Below are positions 25,567 through 34,608 of a stretch of DNA of 64,000 bases, piece after piece. The position numbers were made by a program, and so were the translations under genes. Position 1 is the stretch's first letter, and the number at the start of each line of letters is the position of its first letter. Source of the stretch: UBA1731 sp045595285. Its GTDB lineage: Bacteria; Verrucomicrobiota; Kiritimatiellia; RFP12; UBA1067. The notes below the pieces were generated by a model. That model saw nothing but the letters and a program-made list of their open reading frames with translations. It searched no databases and had not been told where the DNA came from. The DNA is taken from contig JAZOAC010000133.1 of the NCBI GenBank assembly GCA_045595285.1, forward strand, positions 1 to 64,000, written 5' to 3'.

Positions 25567-26895
25567 TCAAAGCGCGTATTTTTCGGCGGCGTTGCGCAGA
25601 CGCGCAACCGTGCGCTCCCTGCCGATGAGCTCGAGCATCTCGAAGAGGCCCGGACCCTCCATGCGGCCGGACACGGCAACGCGGATTGGATGCACCCATG
25701 GCCCCATTCCGTTGCCCTGCGAAAGTTCCTTGACCATAGCCTCTCCGGAAGCGGCATCGAACTTCTCAAGTTTCTCGAAGCGGTCTGCAAGATCGAGAAG
25801 AAGCTCCTTCACCCCATCCTTCTTCAATCGCTTCTCGACGGACTTCTCGTCAAAGGGATAGTCGTCTGTGAAGAAGTATCCGCAGTTTCCGGGAATGTCG
25901 TTCAGGAACTTGGTGCGCACCTGAAGCTGATCAACCAGCATGTCCCAGTTGAAGGAATCGGATGTATAGGACGAAAGATCGTAGCCGCCCGCCTCGATGC
26001 GGCATTTCAGCTCCGCCATGAACTCGTCGCGCGGAATGCGCTTGATGTACTCGGCGTTCATCCACTGGAGTTTCTTGATGTCGAACTTCGCCGCCGTGAC
26101 GTGCACAGCCTCAAGTGTGAACAGCTTGACCATCTCCTCTTTCGTGAGAACCTCACGATCATCGCCGGGATTCCATCCGAGGAGAAGGAGATAGTTGAAG
26201 AGCGCGTCGGGAAGATAGCCCTGTTCACGGAATTCTCCGACGAAAGCCGCGCCGTCACGCTTAGAATACGGCTTGCCCTGCGCATTGACGATCATGGAGA
26301 GGTGCCCATACCTCGGCGGCGTTGCGCCGAGGGCCTTGAACAGCTCGATGTGCTTGAACGTGTTCTCCACATGGTCGTCACCGCGGATGATGTGCGTCAC
26401 GCGCTGGTCGATGTCGTCCACCACGTTGGCGAGATGGAAGATGGGGGAACCGTCGGAACGGACGATCGCGAAGTCCTGGATGTCCTCGGCCTTCTTGGCC
26501 ATGTGCCCCTTAACAATATCGTCAAACTCGACGACACCTTCCTTCGGCATCCGGAACATCACGACTTCGCCGGTCTTTCCGTCGCGCGAAGTGCGCTCGC
26601 ACTTGTAGGCCTTGCCTTCAGCAAGCAGCCTCTCGACGCATTCAAGATGACGCTTCACGTTCTTCGTCTGGTAGAACTCCGGCTCGTCGTAGTCGAGCCC
26701 CAGCCATTCCATGCATTCAAAGAGCGCCTTGATGGCCTCGGGCGTGGAACGCTCAAGGTCGGTATCCTCAACGCGAAGGAGAAACTTGCCGCCCGTGTGA
26801 CGGGCGAACAGCCAGTTGTATATTGCGGCACGGATATTGCCGATATGCACCTTCCCCGTCGGCGACGGGGCGAAACGAACTCTTATCTCTTCCAT
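25567..26895 (-). CDS. gltX: Glutamyl-tRNA synthetase
   Basis: A 442-residue class I synthetase. It begins with the conserved VRFAPSPTGKVHIGN (HIGH variant HIGN), has RVEDTDLERS, the binding segment DDIDQRVTHIIRGDDHVENT and the KMSKS-equivalent KPYSKRDGA. It is slightly shorter than E. coli GltX and lacks the cysteine zinc ligands, as in many bacteria. The ATG at 26895 is the only plausible start, and the -10 box ends 8 nt upstream, so the transcript is predicted to be leaderless. Whether it charges only tRNA-Glu or also tRNA-Gln cannot be told here. Confidence 0.96.
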   Translation of the reverse strand: MEEIRVRFAPSPTGKVHIGNIRAAIYNWLFARHTGGKFLLRVEDTDLERSTPEAIKALFECMEWLGLDYDEPEFYQTKNVKRHLECVERLLAEGKAYKCERTSRDGKTGEVVMFRMPKEGVVEFDDIVKGHMAKKAEDIQDFAIVRSDGSPIFHLANVVDDIDQRVTHIIRGDDHVENTFKHIELFKALGATPPRYGHLSMIVNAQGKPYSKRDGAAFVGEFREQGYLPDALFNYLLLLGWNPGDDREVLTKEEMVKLFTLEAVHVTAAKFDIKKLQWMNAEYIKRIPRDEFMAELKCRIEAGGYDLSSYTSDSFNWDMLVDQLQVRTKFLNDIPGNCGYFFTDDYPFDEKSVEKRLKKDGVKELLLDLADRFEKLEKFDAASGEAMVKELSQGNGMGPWVHPIRVAVSGRMEGPGLFEMLELIGRERTVARLRNAAEKYAL

Positions 26896-26903
26896 GGCCG
26901 TAG

Positions 26904-26914
26904 ATTATACCATA
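26904..26914 (-). promoter_or_regulatory. Extended -10 promoter (TATGGTATAAT) of gltX
   Basis: On the minus strand, a perfect TATGGTATAAT, then CTACGGCC and the gltX ATG. Only 8 nt separate the hexamer from the start codon, with no room for a ribosome-binding site. Confidence 0.75.
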
Positions 26915-27019
26915 CTCAGGCGTCGGCAACAGATGACAGTTTGCAGACTGTAGCGCTGTGCGGATCCGTGAACGGGGCAGGCGTGGTCATGGCTGATCGG
27001 ACACTTGCCTTTGGTCCAA

Positions 27020-27397
27020 TCACAAATGCCGCTGCTGCTTGATTGCACTCCATGCGGCGTTCACGCGGGCCATCTGGTCATTTGCCTTTGCAATGGCCTC
27101 ATCCGTCAAACCCTGAGCGCGGAGAGTGTCCGGATGGAAACGTTTCGCCTTTTCCCGATAAGCGGCAGACACCTCATCATCAGAGGCTTCCTGCGAACAG
27201 CCCAGGACGGAATACGGATCGTAGGCATTGCTGCGCCTCTCTGGGGCTTCCCGTCTCCCCCCGGACGATCTGCCGATCGTGCCTCGAACCTTCTCCTCCA
27301 CCCAGTTCCCGACGACCGCTCCAATGATGCCGCCGAGGATGCCGCCGCCCCTGGCGCTTCCGAGGAGCGCTCCGGCGCACGCCCCAATCCACCTCAT
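27020..27397 (-). CDS. Small DjlA-like J-domain protein
   Basis: A 125-residue protein. Residues ~5-35 are Gly/Ala-rich and hydrophobic (GALLGSARGGGILGGIIGAVVG), the type of glycine-rich membrane segment found in DjlA/TerB-like proteins. Residues ~58-122 are a J domain, YSVLGCSQEASDDEVSAAYRE, with the HPD tripeptide in RFHPDTLR that stimulates DnaK ATPase, and the DjlA-like insertion GLTDEAIAKANDQMARVNAAW. It is likely a membrane-linked co-chaperone. The ATG overlaps the larC stop by 4 nt. No TerB domain is present, so it is a short form. Confidence 0.85.
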   Translation of the reverse strand: MRWIGACAGALLGSARGGGILGGIIGAVVGNWVEEKVRGTIGRSSGGRREAPERRSNAYDPYSVLGCSQEASDDEVSAAYREKAKRFHPDTLRAQGLTDEAIAKANDQMARVNAAWSAIKQQRHL

Positions 27398-28173
27398 TCC
27401 GACACCTCCGGACGACCGTCGGTCACGGCTTCAATCCTCATTATCCTGAGAATCGCAGGACGCCCGTAATCGCGCTTACCAAGGCCCGTTCCCACACCGA
27501 GAACCCTGTATGTGCGCGGCAGCGAGTCACGGGTGCGGAATGCCGCCGCGAGAGCGATCCCCGTCGGCGTGACGCACTCGCCTTTTGCGCCGGAAGTGCG
27601 CAGCGGCATTCCGGCAGCCGCGGCAATGTTCAACACGGCCGGAACAGGAACAGGAAGTTCTCCGTGCGCGCACTGAACGGTTCCGGTTCCTTCGGTAAGA
27701 CCAGTGACAACGCATTCGCTCTCGCCAAGATCGTCGAACAGAACCGCCGCGGACACAATGTCCACGATGGAGTCGATTGCGCCGACTTCATGGAAATGGA
27801 CCTCGTCCAGAGGCTTGCCGTGCGCCTTCGCTTCTGCCTCGGCCACAAAGCGGAACGCCTTCTTTGCCAACGCCCTGGCGCGGACGCTCATCTCACCGCG
27901 GTCGATGACGGCTTCGACATCCGCAAGGTTGCGGTGTTCATGCGGGCATGACCCATGATCGTGTCCATGATGGTGCGCATGCGGCAATATCACATCAAAA
28001 TCGGTTCCGGCGATTCCGTAGGACGACTTCTCCGCAATCACATACGAAAACTCGTTCTCCAGTTTCAGCGAATCGAGGACGGCCTTCAGCTTGTCGCGGC
28101 TTGCCCCAAGCGAAAGGAGCGCGCCTACAGTCATGTCACCGGATATCCCGGCTGCACCTTCTATGTAGATCAT
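27394..28173 (-). CDS. larC: LarC N-terminal (LarC1-only) nickel-pincer cofactor protein
   Basis: A 259-residue protein matching the N-terminal part of LarC, the CTP-dependent nickel-inserting enzyme that completes the pincer cofactor of lactate racemase and related enzymes. Visible: GAAGISGDMTVGALLSLGA, a His-rich loop (HAHHHGHDHGSC), VHFHEVGAIDSIVDI, GTGTVQCAHGELPVPVPA and GVGTGLGKRDYGRP. Full LarC runs to ~400 residues; here the gene stops after LarC1 and its stop overlaps the J-domain gene, so the LarC2 domain is missing. Start at 28173 has GGAG 8 nt upstream. larA, larB and larE are absent from the window. Confidence 0.85.
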   Translation of the reverse strand: MIYIEGAAGISGDMTVGALLSLGASRDKLKAVLDSLKLENEFSYVIAEKSSYGIAGTDFDVILPHAHHHGHDHGSCPHEHRNLADVEAVIDRGEMSVRARALAKKAFRFVAEAEAKAHGKPLDEVHFHEVGAIDSIVDIVSAAVLFDDLGESECVVTGLTEGTGTVQCAHGELPVPVPAVLNIAAAAGMPLRTSGAKGECVTPTGIALAAAFRTRDSLPRTYRVLGVGTGLGKRDYGRPAILRIMRIEAVTDGRPEVSE

Positions 28174-28212
28174 CGATTCATCTCCATCAATTTCACGCAA
28201 TTGTATCACATA

Positions 28213-29475
28213 TCAAAAGCCGAGCAGGTACACGACAACCGAAACGACGGTTGAGGTCGCGCCCACAAGAGTGCCATAGGGGAAGAGTTTCAGGCGGTCC
28301 TTCACACTCATGCCGACAGCGCCTGCCGTGGCATGGAAAAAACTGCCGTGCGGAAGCGCATCGAATATCGTACCACCGGCATGCAGCATCGCCGCCGCAG
28401 ACAAGGCAGGAATGCCCGCCTGAGCAAGCGCTCCGGAAAATGTCTGCGACGCTATCGTCACTCCCGCCGTGGTAGATGCCGTCGCGCCGGAAAGCAGTAC
28501 GCTCGATAGAGGAGCGAGCGCAAACGCCGGAAGGTGGCATGCGTTCAACAGCGATATCATGTCGGCGTTCAGCCCTGAATTCTTTACGATTCCGGCAACG
28601 GCGCCCGTTCCTATGAGAAGTATGGATACGCCTATCACCTTCGAAAGCCCGAATTCGCAGTATTCCGCCGTTCTTCTCCAGCGTCCGCAGACGATTATCG
28701 AAACAAGTCCGCCTGCCGGAAGAGCGACAAGAGGATCGACGGCCAACCCACAGAGCGGGCGGAGCGCCAGAAGCGCGACAACCACTGCCGGTCCTGAAAT
28801 CGCAGCGAGAATGTCCGGCAGTTCCTTTGTGCGAGTGTCCAGAGCGGACGCAACACCGTCAGACCGCCCTTCTGCCATGCATTTCTTGGCAAGCCAGGCC
28901 GAAAGCAGCACTGTGACCGCAAGGGCGCAGAGCGCGGGAACAACGTTCTTCAGCATAAGCGCCGTGAGATCGACCCTGAATGCGTCTGCCGCCGCTATCG
29001 TATTCGGGTTTGGAGATATGACGTTGCCGGCCTTTCCGCCACCGACCATCGCAAGAAGAATCGCCGGGATGGAGAGACGCGCACGGCTGCCGACCGCAAG
29101 CGCGACAGGGGCGACCGTGATTACGGCGATATCGACGAACACACCCACCGTCGTGACAATCATTGCAGCCAACGCAATCGCAACGAGCGCAAAGCGAGCG
29201 CCCAACAGTCTGACGATGGAATCGGCTATGCGTTCCGCGCTTCCGGTCTTTACGAGAGCCCCGGCCAATATGCCTGACGTGAGGATGCGCAGGACGCTCG
29301 GCATCATGGCTTGAGTGCCTGATATCATGGCGGAAACGGTCTCCGACAGGCTGCCTCCGCCAAGAAGACCTCCGGCCAATGCGCCGAACACCAAGGCATA
29401 CGCAGGCGTCGCCTTGCGTATGATGAGAAAGATGGCTATCGCCAGACCCGTCAGTGCGCCCCAAGTAGAAAACAT
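28213..29475 (-). CDS. GntP-family permease
   Basis: A 420-residue polytopic inner-membrane protein with about 12 hydrophobic segments, resembling gluconate:H+ symporters. Family-like segments: LVFGALAGGLLGG, TSGILAGALVKTGSAERIA, GVFVDIAVITVAPVALA and GGGKAGNVISPNPNTIAAADAF. The start lies 25 nt inside the end of the glycerate kinase gene, so the two are translationally coupled. That link suggests uptake of glycerate or a sugar acid metabolised to it. larC follows 39 nt later on the same strand. Confidence 0.88.
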   Translation of the reverse strand: MFSTWGALTGLAIAIFLIIRKATPAYALVFGALAGGLLGGGSLSETVSAMISGTQAMMPSVLRILTSGILAGALVKTGSAERIADSIVRLLGARFALVAIALAAMIVTTVGVFVDIAVITVAPVALAVGSRARLSIPAILLAMVGGGKAGNVISPNPNTIAAADAFRVDLTALMLKNVVPALCALAVTVLLSAWLAKKCMAEGRSDGVASALDTRTKELPDILAAISGPAVVVALLALRPLCGLAVDPLVALPAGGLVSIIVCGRWRRTAEYCEFGLSKVIGVSILLIGTGAVAGIVKNSGLNADMISLLNACHLPAFALAPLSSVLLSGATASTTAGVTIASQTFSGALAQAGIPALSAAAMLHAGGTIFDALPHGSFFHATAGAVGMSVKDRLKLFPYGTLVGATSTVVSVVVYLLGF

Positions 29476-30572
29476 CTGAACACCTGCTCCGCTGTGGCGG
29501 CAAGATTGGCTGCCGCATTGCCTTTTTCGAGTGCTTCTTCAAGCGTAACGACCTCACGCAGAATCGGGAAGAATGCGTCTATGCCATGCTCATTGACGAC
29601 TCCTGCGTCAGGAGTCGCGCAACCCGAGAAGGCAATAACCCTCTTGCCGTATTTCTTCGCCATGTTCGCAATGCCGATCGGCGCCTTCCCCATGATCGTC
29701 TGTGAATCCAGACGTCCTTCACCGGTGACGACGACATCGGCGTCATGGACAACGTCCTCAAAGCGCGTCTCCTCCAGAACGATATCCACGCCGCTCTTCA
29801 GTTCGCCGCCGAGAAATTCACGGAATGCAAAGCCCAATCCGCCGGCAGCGCCGACGCCGGGAAATTCCGTGTCGCCCCCGGACACGGCTGCAAAATGCGC
29901 GAGAGCCGAATCAAGCCTCCCAACCATCTCTGGCGTAGCACCCTTCTGCGGACCATACACAGCGCTTGCGCCCCTCTTGCCACAGAGAGGATTCGTCACA
30001 TCGCAGGCGATGCGGAAGGTGCATTCCTCAAGTACAGGAATGGCGTTGGTCCGATCGATTCTCGTCACCGCTGAAAGCGAACCGCCGCCGAACGGAACCT
30101 GCCGGCCATCCGCATCAAGCAGTCCGAACCCGAGCGCCTGCAGCATGCCGGCGCCGGCATCGTTGGTTGCACTTCCGCCGATGCCGATGATGAAGCGGCG
30201 GCATCCGTTGGCAACGGCATCCCTGATCATCTCACCTACACCAAACGTTGTCGTGTGGAGCGGATTCTTCTCATCGTCCGAAACAAGTGTTATGCCGGCG
30301 GCCTGAGCCATTTCCATGATGGCGGAACAGCCCACAACGCCATACGTTGCGACAACAGGTTTCCCGGCAGGTCCAGTCACCTCAACCTTGCGCAGTTCAC
30401 CGCCGAGACCGGCGGCAAGCGCCTCGACAGTCCCTTCACCGCCATCTGCCAGCGGACGCACAGCGCATTCGGCATCAGGCAAGACCCGCCTTATGCCGTC
30501 AGCCGCCGCACGTCCCGCCTCAATCGAGCTCAAGCTCCCTTTGAACGAATCTATAGCTATTGCAACTTTCAT
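29451..30572 (-). CDS. Glycerate kinase (GlxK/GarK family)
   Basis: A 373-residue kinase that phosphorylates glycerate to 2-phosphoglycerate. It has the family start AIAIDSFKGSLSSIEAGRAA, PLADGGEGTVEAL, the nucleotide-site segment GIGGSATNDAGAGMLQALG and VTGEGRLDSQTIMGKAPIGIA. The length is normal. Its 3' end overlaps the GntP permease gene by 25 nt. Together they form a short sugar-acid uptake and activation module; 2-phosphoglycerate would feed glycolysis beside ApgM, encoded 8 kb away. Confidence 0.95.
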   Translation of the reverse strand: MKVAIAIDSFKGSLSSIEAGRAAADGIRRVLPDAECAVRPLADGGEGTVEALAAGLGGELRKVEVTGPAGKPVVATYGVVGCSAIMEMAQAAGITLVSDDEKNPLHTTTFGVGEMIRDAVANGCRRFIIGIGGSATNDAGAGMLQALGFGLLDADGRQVPFGGGSLSAVTRIDRTNAIPVLEECTFRIACDVTNPLCGKRGASAVYGPQKGATPEMVGRLDSALAHFAAVSGGDTEFPGVGAAGGLGFAFREFLGGELKSGVDIVLEETRFEDVVHDADVVVTGEGRLDSQTIMGKAPIGIANMAKKYGKRVIAFSGCATPDAGVVNEHGIDAFFPILREVVTLEEALEKGNAAANLAATAEQVFRCFLLGAH

Positions 30573-30584
30573 AATCGTCGGATT

Positions 30585-33332
30585 TCATTCTTGCCGCGCG
30601 TCGATTCTCGCGTTCTGATCCTCAAGCCAGCCGGGATCGATACCCTGTTCAGGCGATTCCCAGATGAGACATCCGTAGTCTCGCGCCCAGTCACTGTCCT
30701 TGGACGGAGGATAGAATATGCCGTGCGCTATCCTGTCCAGGATGTCGACAACCTCATCCTCGGCCTCGGACTGTCCCGCCGAACCGAACGCATGCGCCTC
30801 GTCGAACACCGTATCCTCCGCCCGGCGCGCAAGCACGCAGTACAGAGCCTTCGCTTCTGCCGCACGGGCGGAAAACCTGCTGTTGCACTGAACCATCGCG
30901 CGATATATCGGGAGCTGAAGGCTCTTGGAATCGTCCTTCGGGGCCTCCCACGTCTTGTAGTCGATTATCGCAATCTCACCAGTATGCTCATTCTCGTCTA
31001 TGCGGTCCACCTTGCCACGCAGAAGCGTATTCGAACTCTTTATCCTGCATTCCAGGCTCTGCTCTGCGGCGATGATGCGCCATCCCGCCCTGCGTCTTGC
31101 CGCCTGCACGGGCGCAAAGTTCCGCAGACGCGCAATCGCCGCCTCGCCCTGCAGCTCGATGATCGCCGGAAAGCTTGTTCCGTAGGCGCCGAGAACGATA
31201 CGCATCTCCTGCTCCAGCCAGTCCGCAATCTCCTTGCCGTCCGTGGAATCCTTCGGCCCGCTCTTGGCGAACCGGTCCAGCACCTCATGGCACAGCGTTC
31301 CGAACGTCATGCCGTCAAGTTCCTGCGCATTGTCGTCCGAAGAGTCGCCAAACGTCTCCTGCAGATAGAAGTTGAACGGACACCTTTTGTACTGGTCGAG
31401 CCGCGTCGGAGACATGGTCTTTCGCTCAGTGCGTCCTTTCGGAGGGACCGGCAAGCGAAGACGCCACGCGTCCGGAAGCGCCTTGGACGGAGAACCCTCG
31501 TGTCCTTTGGTGACCGCATACAGGCGGCGCGCAAGCTCAGGCAGATCTGCGTCGCCAATACCCCCGAACAGTATCCGGGACGGCTTCATCACGCTCTTGT
31601 CCCCGGCGATCTGATGCATATGGACCCGGACGCAGCCCTCCGCACGGCATCTGACCGCCTCGGTGAAGATGAACGAATCGCGCATCGCGCGCGACTCGTT
31701 CGTGACAAGTCCGAGCGATGCACGGAGCGAGTCCGGGATGTACGGATGACCTACCACGCTTTCCGGAACGCAGCCTTCATTGAACCCCGCGATCACAAGC
31801 TCATCCTCATCGCACCACGGCACTTCAAGCCATCCGTTCGCCGCCAGTACGTTTGGCGCAAGCGGCTCAAGCATGTACGCGGCGCGCTTCAGGAGCTTCG
31901 AGAAGAGCATTGCTCGCCAGCGCTCCGGTATGGCGGCACTCTCGACCTCGCGCTTGAGTTCGCGCAACCGCTCCGCCGCCGCGACAAGTTCGCGGTCTCC
32001 GGGATTGCGTTCGTCAAGCTTCATCCCCGCGAATATCCTGCGCAGAAAGGCAAACGCGTCGCCAAGTTCCGCCTTGACGAGTTCGCAGGCCTTCAGCAGC
32101 CCTGACAGCGCATCGCGTTCGCCATCGCCCCGCGCGGACGCAAGATCGAAACGGATTGCGCTCAGCGTCTCCTCGATCGTGCGCGGAAGATGGGCGTTCT
32201 GGACCGAATCCAGCGCGCCGATGAACGTTGCGACCCGTGCAGGGGATGCATCCAGCTCCGCCGCAAGCCAACGCGCCACGTCGCCCGTCCGCAGAAAGGC
32301 GGAGAACGTCTGGTACTCGCCTGTCTCGGAAAGCGCGAGAATGCCGGAGAGAAGCCGGCCGAGAGACGATTTCGCCACGCTCTCCTGAGACGGATTCCTG
32401 AGAACCAGTTCACTTTCGGCGAACCTGTTCTGAAACGCACCCTCCAGTTCCGGATACATCTCGGAATCGCACACGGCAAGGGCGGGCAGGGTTTCGTCGC
32501 CGCTGACGGACCTGAAGAAACCCGCGATATCGTCCGACTCCACAACCGCCGTAGGCGCAGGATACACATTCTCTGGGCGTATCGGGGCGGCAAAATGCGC
32601 GGTAGGACGCCCCCATTCGTCAAAACGCGAAGCCTCTTTCTCGTTCGCGTGTATCAGCACCGTTATGTTCTGCCTGGAGTTCCTGAGATACCTCACAAGC
32701 GCAGGCTGGGCGTCTACAAGCCCCGGCAGGACAATCTCCCTGATTCCGTCCTTGCGACACCCTGCGTCGGCGGCAGTCCTGCGGGCGGCAAGTCGTGACA
32801 CAAGGCCTTTCCGCTTCAGTGCGGCGAGGAATAGCGATTCCAGTTCCGCAATGTCGCTCCACCGTTCACTCTCCGCATCGCACTTGACCTCGTGCGCAAA
32901 CATCGCCCCTTCGCCAAGCACCTGCGGAATCGCCAGCAGACTCTCCGCCATGTCAAGCGCCCATCGCATGCCGCGATTCTCCGGCATCCGTGGGAAAAGC
33001 ACAGGCAAGTCGGCCGGATCAACAGCGGAAAGCACCTCGGCGAGTGTGACGATCTCCTCTGCCTCGGTTGCGACAGCCGACTCGTCACCGGCGAGAAGCA
33101 TGCTTGTCATCGCAACGTACGGCGGGAGAAGTCCGCCCCATCCGTTTGCGGCGGCACGCCTTGCAAGCGCCAGACGCAGGCGGCGTCCGCTCTGCGCCGT
33201 GGGCACCACAACCAATACGTGCGCCAGCGACTTTGCGCCGGACGGCGTATCTTCCACGCGCCCGGCGCAAAGCCAGTCCGCCACCGCACAGACAAGCTTA
33301 ACATTCGGATCTATGAATCGTATGTCTTTCAT
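30585..33332 (-). CDS. AddB/RecB-like PD-(D/E)XK nuclease protein
   Basis: About 915 residues. The N-terminal part resembles a degenerate UvrD-type helicase scaffold as in AddB (VLVVVPTAQSGRRLR, LPGLVDAQPALVRYL, VIAGFNEGCVPES) with no clear Walker A. The C-terminal part is a RecB-type nuclease: MSPTRLDQYKRCPFNFYL, GTLCHEVLD, RGKVDRID and IIDYKTW (~790, the catalytic D...DYK pattern). It probably helps process DNA ends in recombination repair. No AddA partner is in the window. A GTG at 33410 would give a GTGA overlap with lspA and 26 more residues; I prefer the ATG at 33332 because that extension looks unlike the family. Confidence 0.8.
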   Translation of the reverse strand: MKDIRFIDPNVKLVCAVADWLCAGRVEDTPSGAKSLAHVLVVVPTAQSGRRLRLALARRAAANGWGGLLPPYVAMTSMLLAGDESAVATEAEEIVTLAEVLSAVDPADLPVLFPRMPENRGMRWALDMAESLLAIPQVLGEGAMFAHEVKCDAESERWSDIAELESLFLAALKRKGLVSRLAARRTAADAGCRKDGIREIVLPGLVDAQPALVRYLRNSRQNITVLIHANEKEASRFDEWGRPTAHFAAPIRPENVYPAPTAVVESDDIAGFFRSVSGDETLPALAVCDSEMYPELEGAFQNRFAESELVLRNPSQESVAKSSLGRLLSGILALSETGEYQTFSAFLRTGDVARWLAAELDASPARVATFIGALDSVQNAHLPRTIEETLSAIRFDLASARGDGERDALSGLLKACELVKAELGDAFAFLRRIFAGMKLDERNPGDRELVAAAERLRELKREVESAAIPERWRAMLFSKLLKRAAYMLEPLAPNVLAANGWLEVPWCDEDELVIAGFNEGCVPESVVGHPYIPDSLRASLGLVTNESRAMRDSFIFTEAVRCRAEGCVRVHMHQIAGDKSVMKPSRILFGGIGDADLPELARRLYAVTKGHEGSPSKALPDAWRLRLPVPPKGRTERKTMSPTRLDQYKRCPFNFYLQETFGDSSDDNAQELDGMTFGTLCHEVLDRFAKSGPKDSTDGKEIADWLEQEMRIVLGAYGTSFPAIIELQGEAAIARLRNFAPVQAARRRAGWRIIAAEQSLECRIKSSNTLLRGKVDRIDENEHTGEIAIIDYKTWEAPKDDSKSLQLPIYRAMVQCNSRFSARAAEAKALYCVLARRAEDTVFDEAHAFGSAGQSEAEDEVVDILDRIAHGIFYPPSKDSDWARDYGCLIWESPEQGIDPGWLEDQNARIDARQE

Positions 33333-33406
33333 CGAAAATCGTGTCCGCTCCGTACGGAAAGGCGAAAAACCCGGGATGGTGCTGCCACAAGACGATCTGC
33401 CGGCAC

Positions 33407-33889
33407 TCACTTGTCTTTCTTTGCATCAGGAGCCTTCTCCTTCGAGACGAGCGAGAAGCACAGCAGCATGACTGCCGCTACGGAAATGCAGGCGTCAGCG
33501 ACATTGAAGCAGGGGAAATGGTGTACACCCCAGTGGAAATCGAACATGTCCACGACAAACCGATGATAGAGCCTGTCTATCAGATTACCGATAATTCCGG
33601 CGTACAGCAGATGCTCGGCAACCAATCCCCACGCACCTGCGGGGAATACGCTTTTGCGATTCCACACAAGAAACACGAGCGCCACTACAGCAAAAAGCGC
33701 CAGTGGCCATACCTGTCCCTGGAACATTCCCCATGCGCAACCGCGGTTTTCGACGTAGGCCAGGTTGAAGAACGGGAGTATTTCGACCGGCGAGCCCCCC
33801 TTCAGCCGCTGGATGGCGAACGCCTTCACTATCTGATCCAACAGGAGCAGATGAACCACAACGGCCAGGGAAAACACCAATCGACGCAT
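33407..33889 (-). CDS. lspA: Lipoprotein signal peptidase (signal peptidase II)
   Basis: A 160-residue, four-helix inner-membrane aspartyl protease that cuts prolipoproteins before the lipidated Cys. All family motifs are present: LDQIVKA, VENRGCAWGMF, GNLIDRL, VVDMFDFHW with catalytic Asp114, and FNVADACI with catalytic Asp132. The C-terminal tail is Lys-rich. It sits 15 nt after the DksA-like gene; the same dksA-lspA pairing is known in Chlamydiae. Confidence 0.97.
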   Translation of the reverse strand: MRRLVFSLAVVVHLLLLDQIVKAFAIQRLKGGSPVEILPFFNLAYVENRGCAWGMFQGQVWPLALFAVVALVFLVWNRKSVFPAGAWGLVAEHLLYAGIIGNLIDRLYHRFVVDMFDFHWGVHHFPCFNVADACISVAAVMLLCFSLVSKEKAPDAKKDK

Positions 33890-33904
33890 TGCCGAATCCG
33901 ACGG

Positions 33905-34588
33905 CTACATCCTTGAATCGCGATTGGACTCCATCTCGCTCTGGCACTCCATGCAGGTATGCGCAAAAGGAAGATGCTGGAGACGGGCCTTGCGGATGAG
34001 TTGGCCGCACATCTCACAGATGCCATAAGAGCCATCGTCAATCCGATGAAGAGCTTCATCAATCTTCTGGAGAGTCTTGTTCTGTTCGCCCACCTGACCG
34101 AGGTTCTGGAGGCGCATGAAACTGTCGCTTCCGTCCTCATCCTCGCCGGCGCGGTCAATGGTCTGCTCCAGTGCATTGGTTTTCAACGTGGCCGTCTTGC
34201 CGACGATCGACTGGCGAAGCGCAATGAGTGACTTGCGGAATTGGGCCAGATCGGAATCAGAGAACTTGAGAGTGTCCTCTCCGCGAGAACGGGAGGTGGG
34301 TCGCTTGGTGAGCTTCACGGTCTTGGACTCGGCCTCCTTGGACATTCTCTCGTCGGCAGCGATCTGCTCCTGCATCATAGACGCCGCAAACGCGAACGCA
34401 AAGTCCTTGGACTCATTCTCGAAGATGTTCTCCTGCACAGGTGCGGCGGCCGGCTTCACCACCATCTTTTTCATCTTCGGTGGTGACTTCTTCTCTTTTT
34501 TTGGGGCAGATGCCTTTGCCGGAGCCTTCTTTGCCGCTGATGCCTTTGAAACGCTCTTCTTCGAAACACTCTTCTTTTCTGTTGCCAT
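33905..34588 (-). CDS. DksA/TraR-family protein with Lys/Ala-rich N-terminal tail
   Basis: A 227-residue protein. The first ~50 residues are almost only Lys, Ala, Ser and Pro (KKSVSKASAAKKAPAKAS), like a histone H1-type tail that could bind nucleic acid. The C-terminal ~110 residues are DksA-like: a coiled coil (FRKSLIALRQSIVGKT, then GEDEDGSDSFMRL at the tip region) and a four-cysteine zinc finger, CEMCGQLI and PFAHTCMEC. DksA proteins enter the RNA polymerase secondary channel. The TTG at 34612 is rejected in favour of ATG 34588, which has AAGAAAGG upstream. It follows the greA-like gene by 20 nt. Confidence 0.88.
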   Translation of the reverse strand: MATEKKSVSKKSVSKASAAKKAPAKASAPKKEKKSPPKMKKMVVKPAAAPVQENIFENESKDFAFAFAASMMQEQIAADERMSKEAESKTVKLTKRPTSRSRGEDTLKFSDSDLAQFRKSLIALRQSIVGKTATLKTNALEQTIDRAGEDEDGSDSFMRLQNLGQVGEQNKTLQKIDEALHRIDDGSYGICEMCGQLIRKARLQHLPFAHTCMECQSEMESNRDSRM

Positions 34589-34608
34589 CAGAATATAACC
34601 TTTCTTGT

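Noticed and set aside
25528..25699. Long N-terminal extension of the GHL10-type protein
   Set aside because: The extension runs back over the 3' end of gltX in another frame, is Arg/Gly-rich and would bury the signal peptide.
26210..26290. Possible inactive gltX because KMSKS reads KPYSKR
   Set aside because: This is within the normal variation of the motif and the SKR core and HIGN signature are present.
25690..27042. A 450-codon open frame on the + strand
   Set aside because: It is the antisense of gltX, whose identity is certain; composition is typical of a complementary-strand shadow.
27020..27400. A frameshifted LarC2 domain downstream of larC
   Set aside because: The whole interval encodes the J-domain protein in a clear overlapping frame and no LarC2-like motif appears in the other frames.
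30255..32105. A 616-codon open frame on the + strand
   Set aside because: It spans the glycerate kinase and nuclease genes in antisense, has no ribosome-binding site and no recognisable motif.
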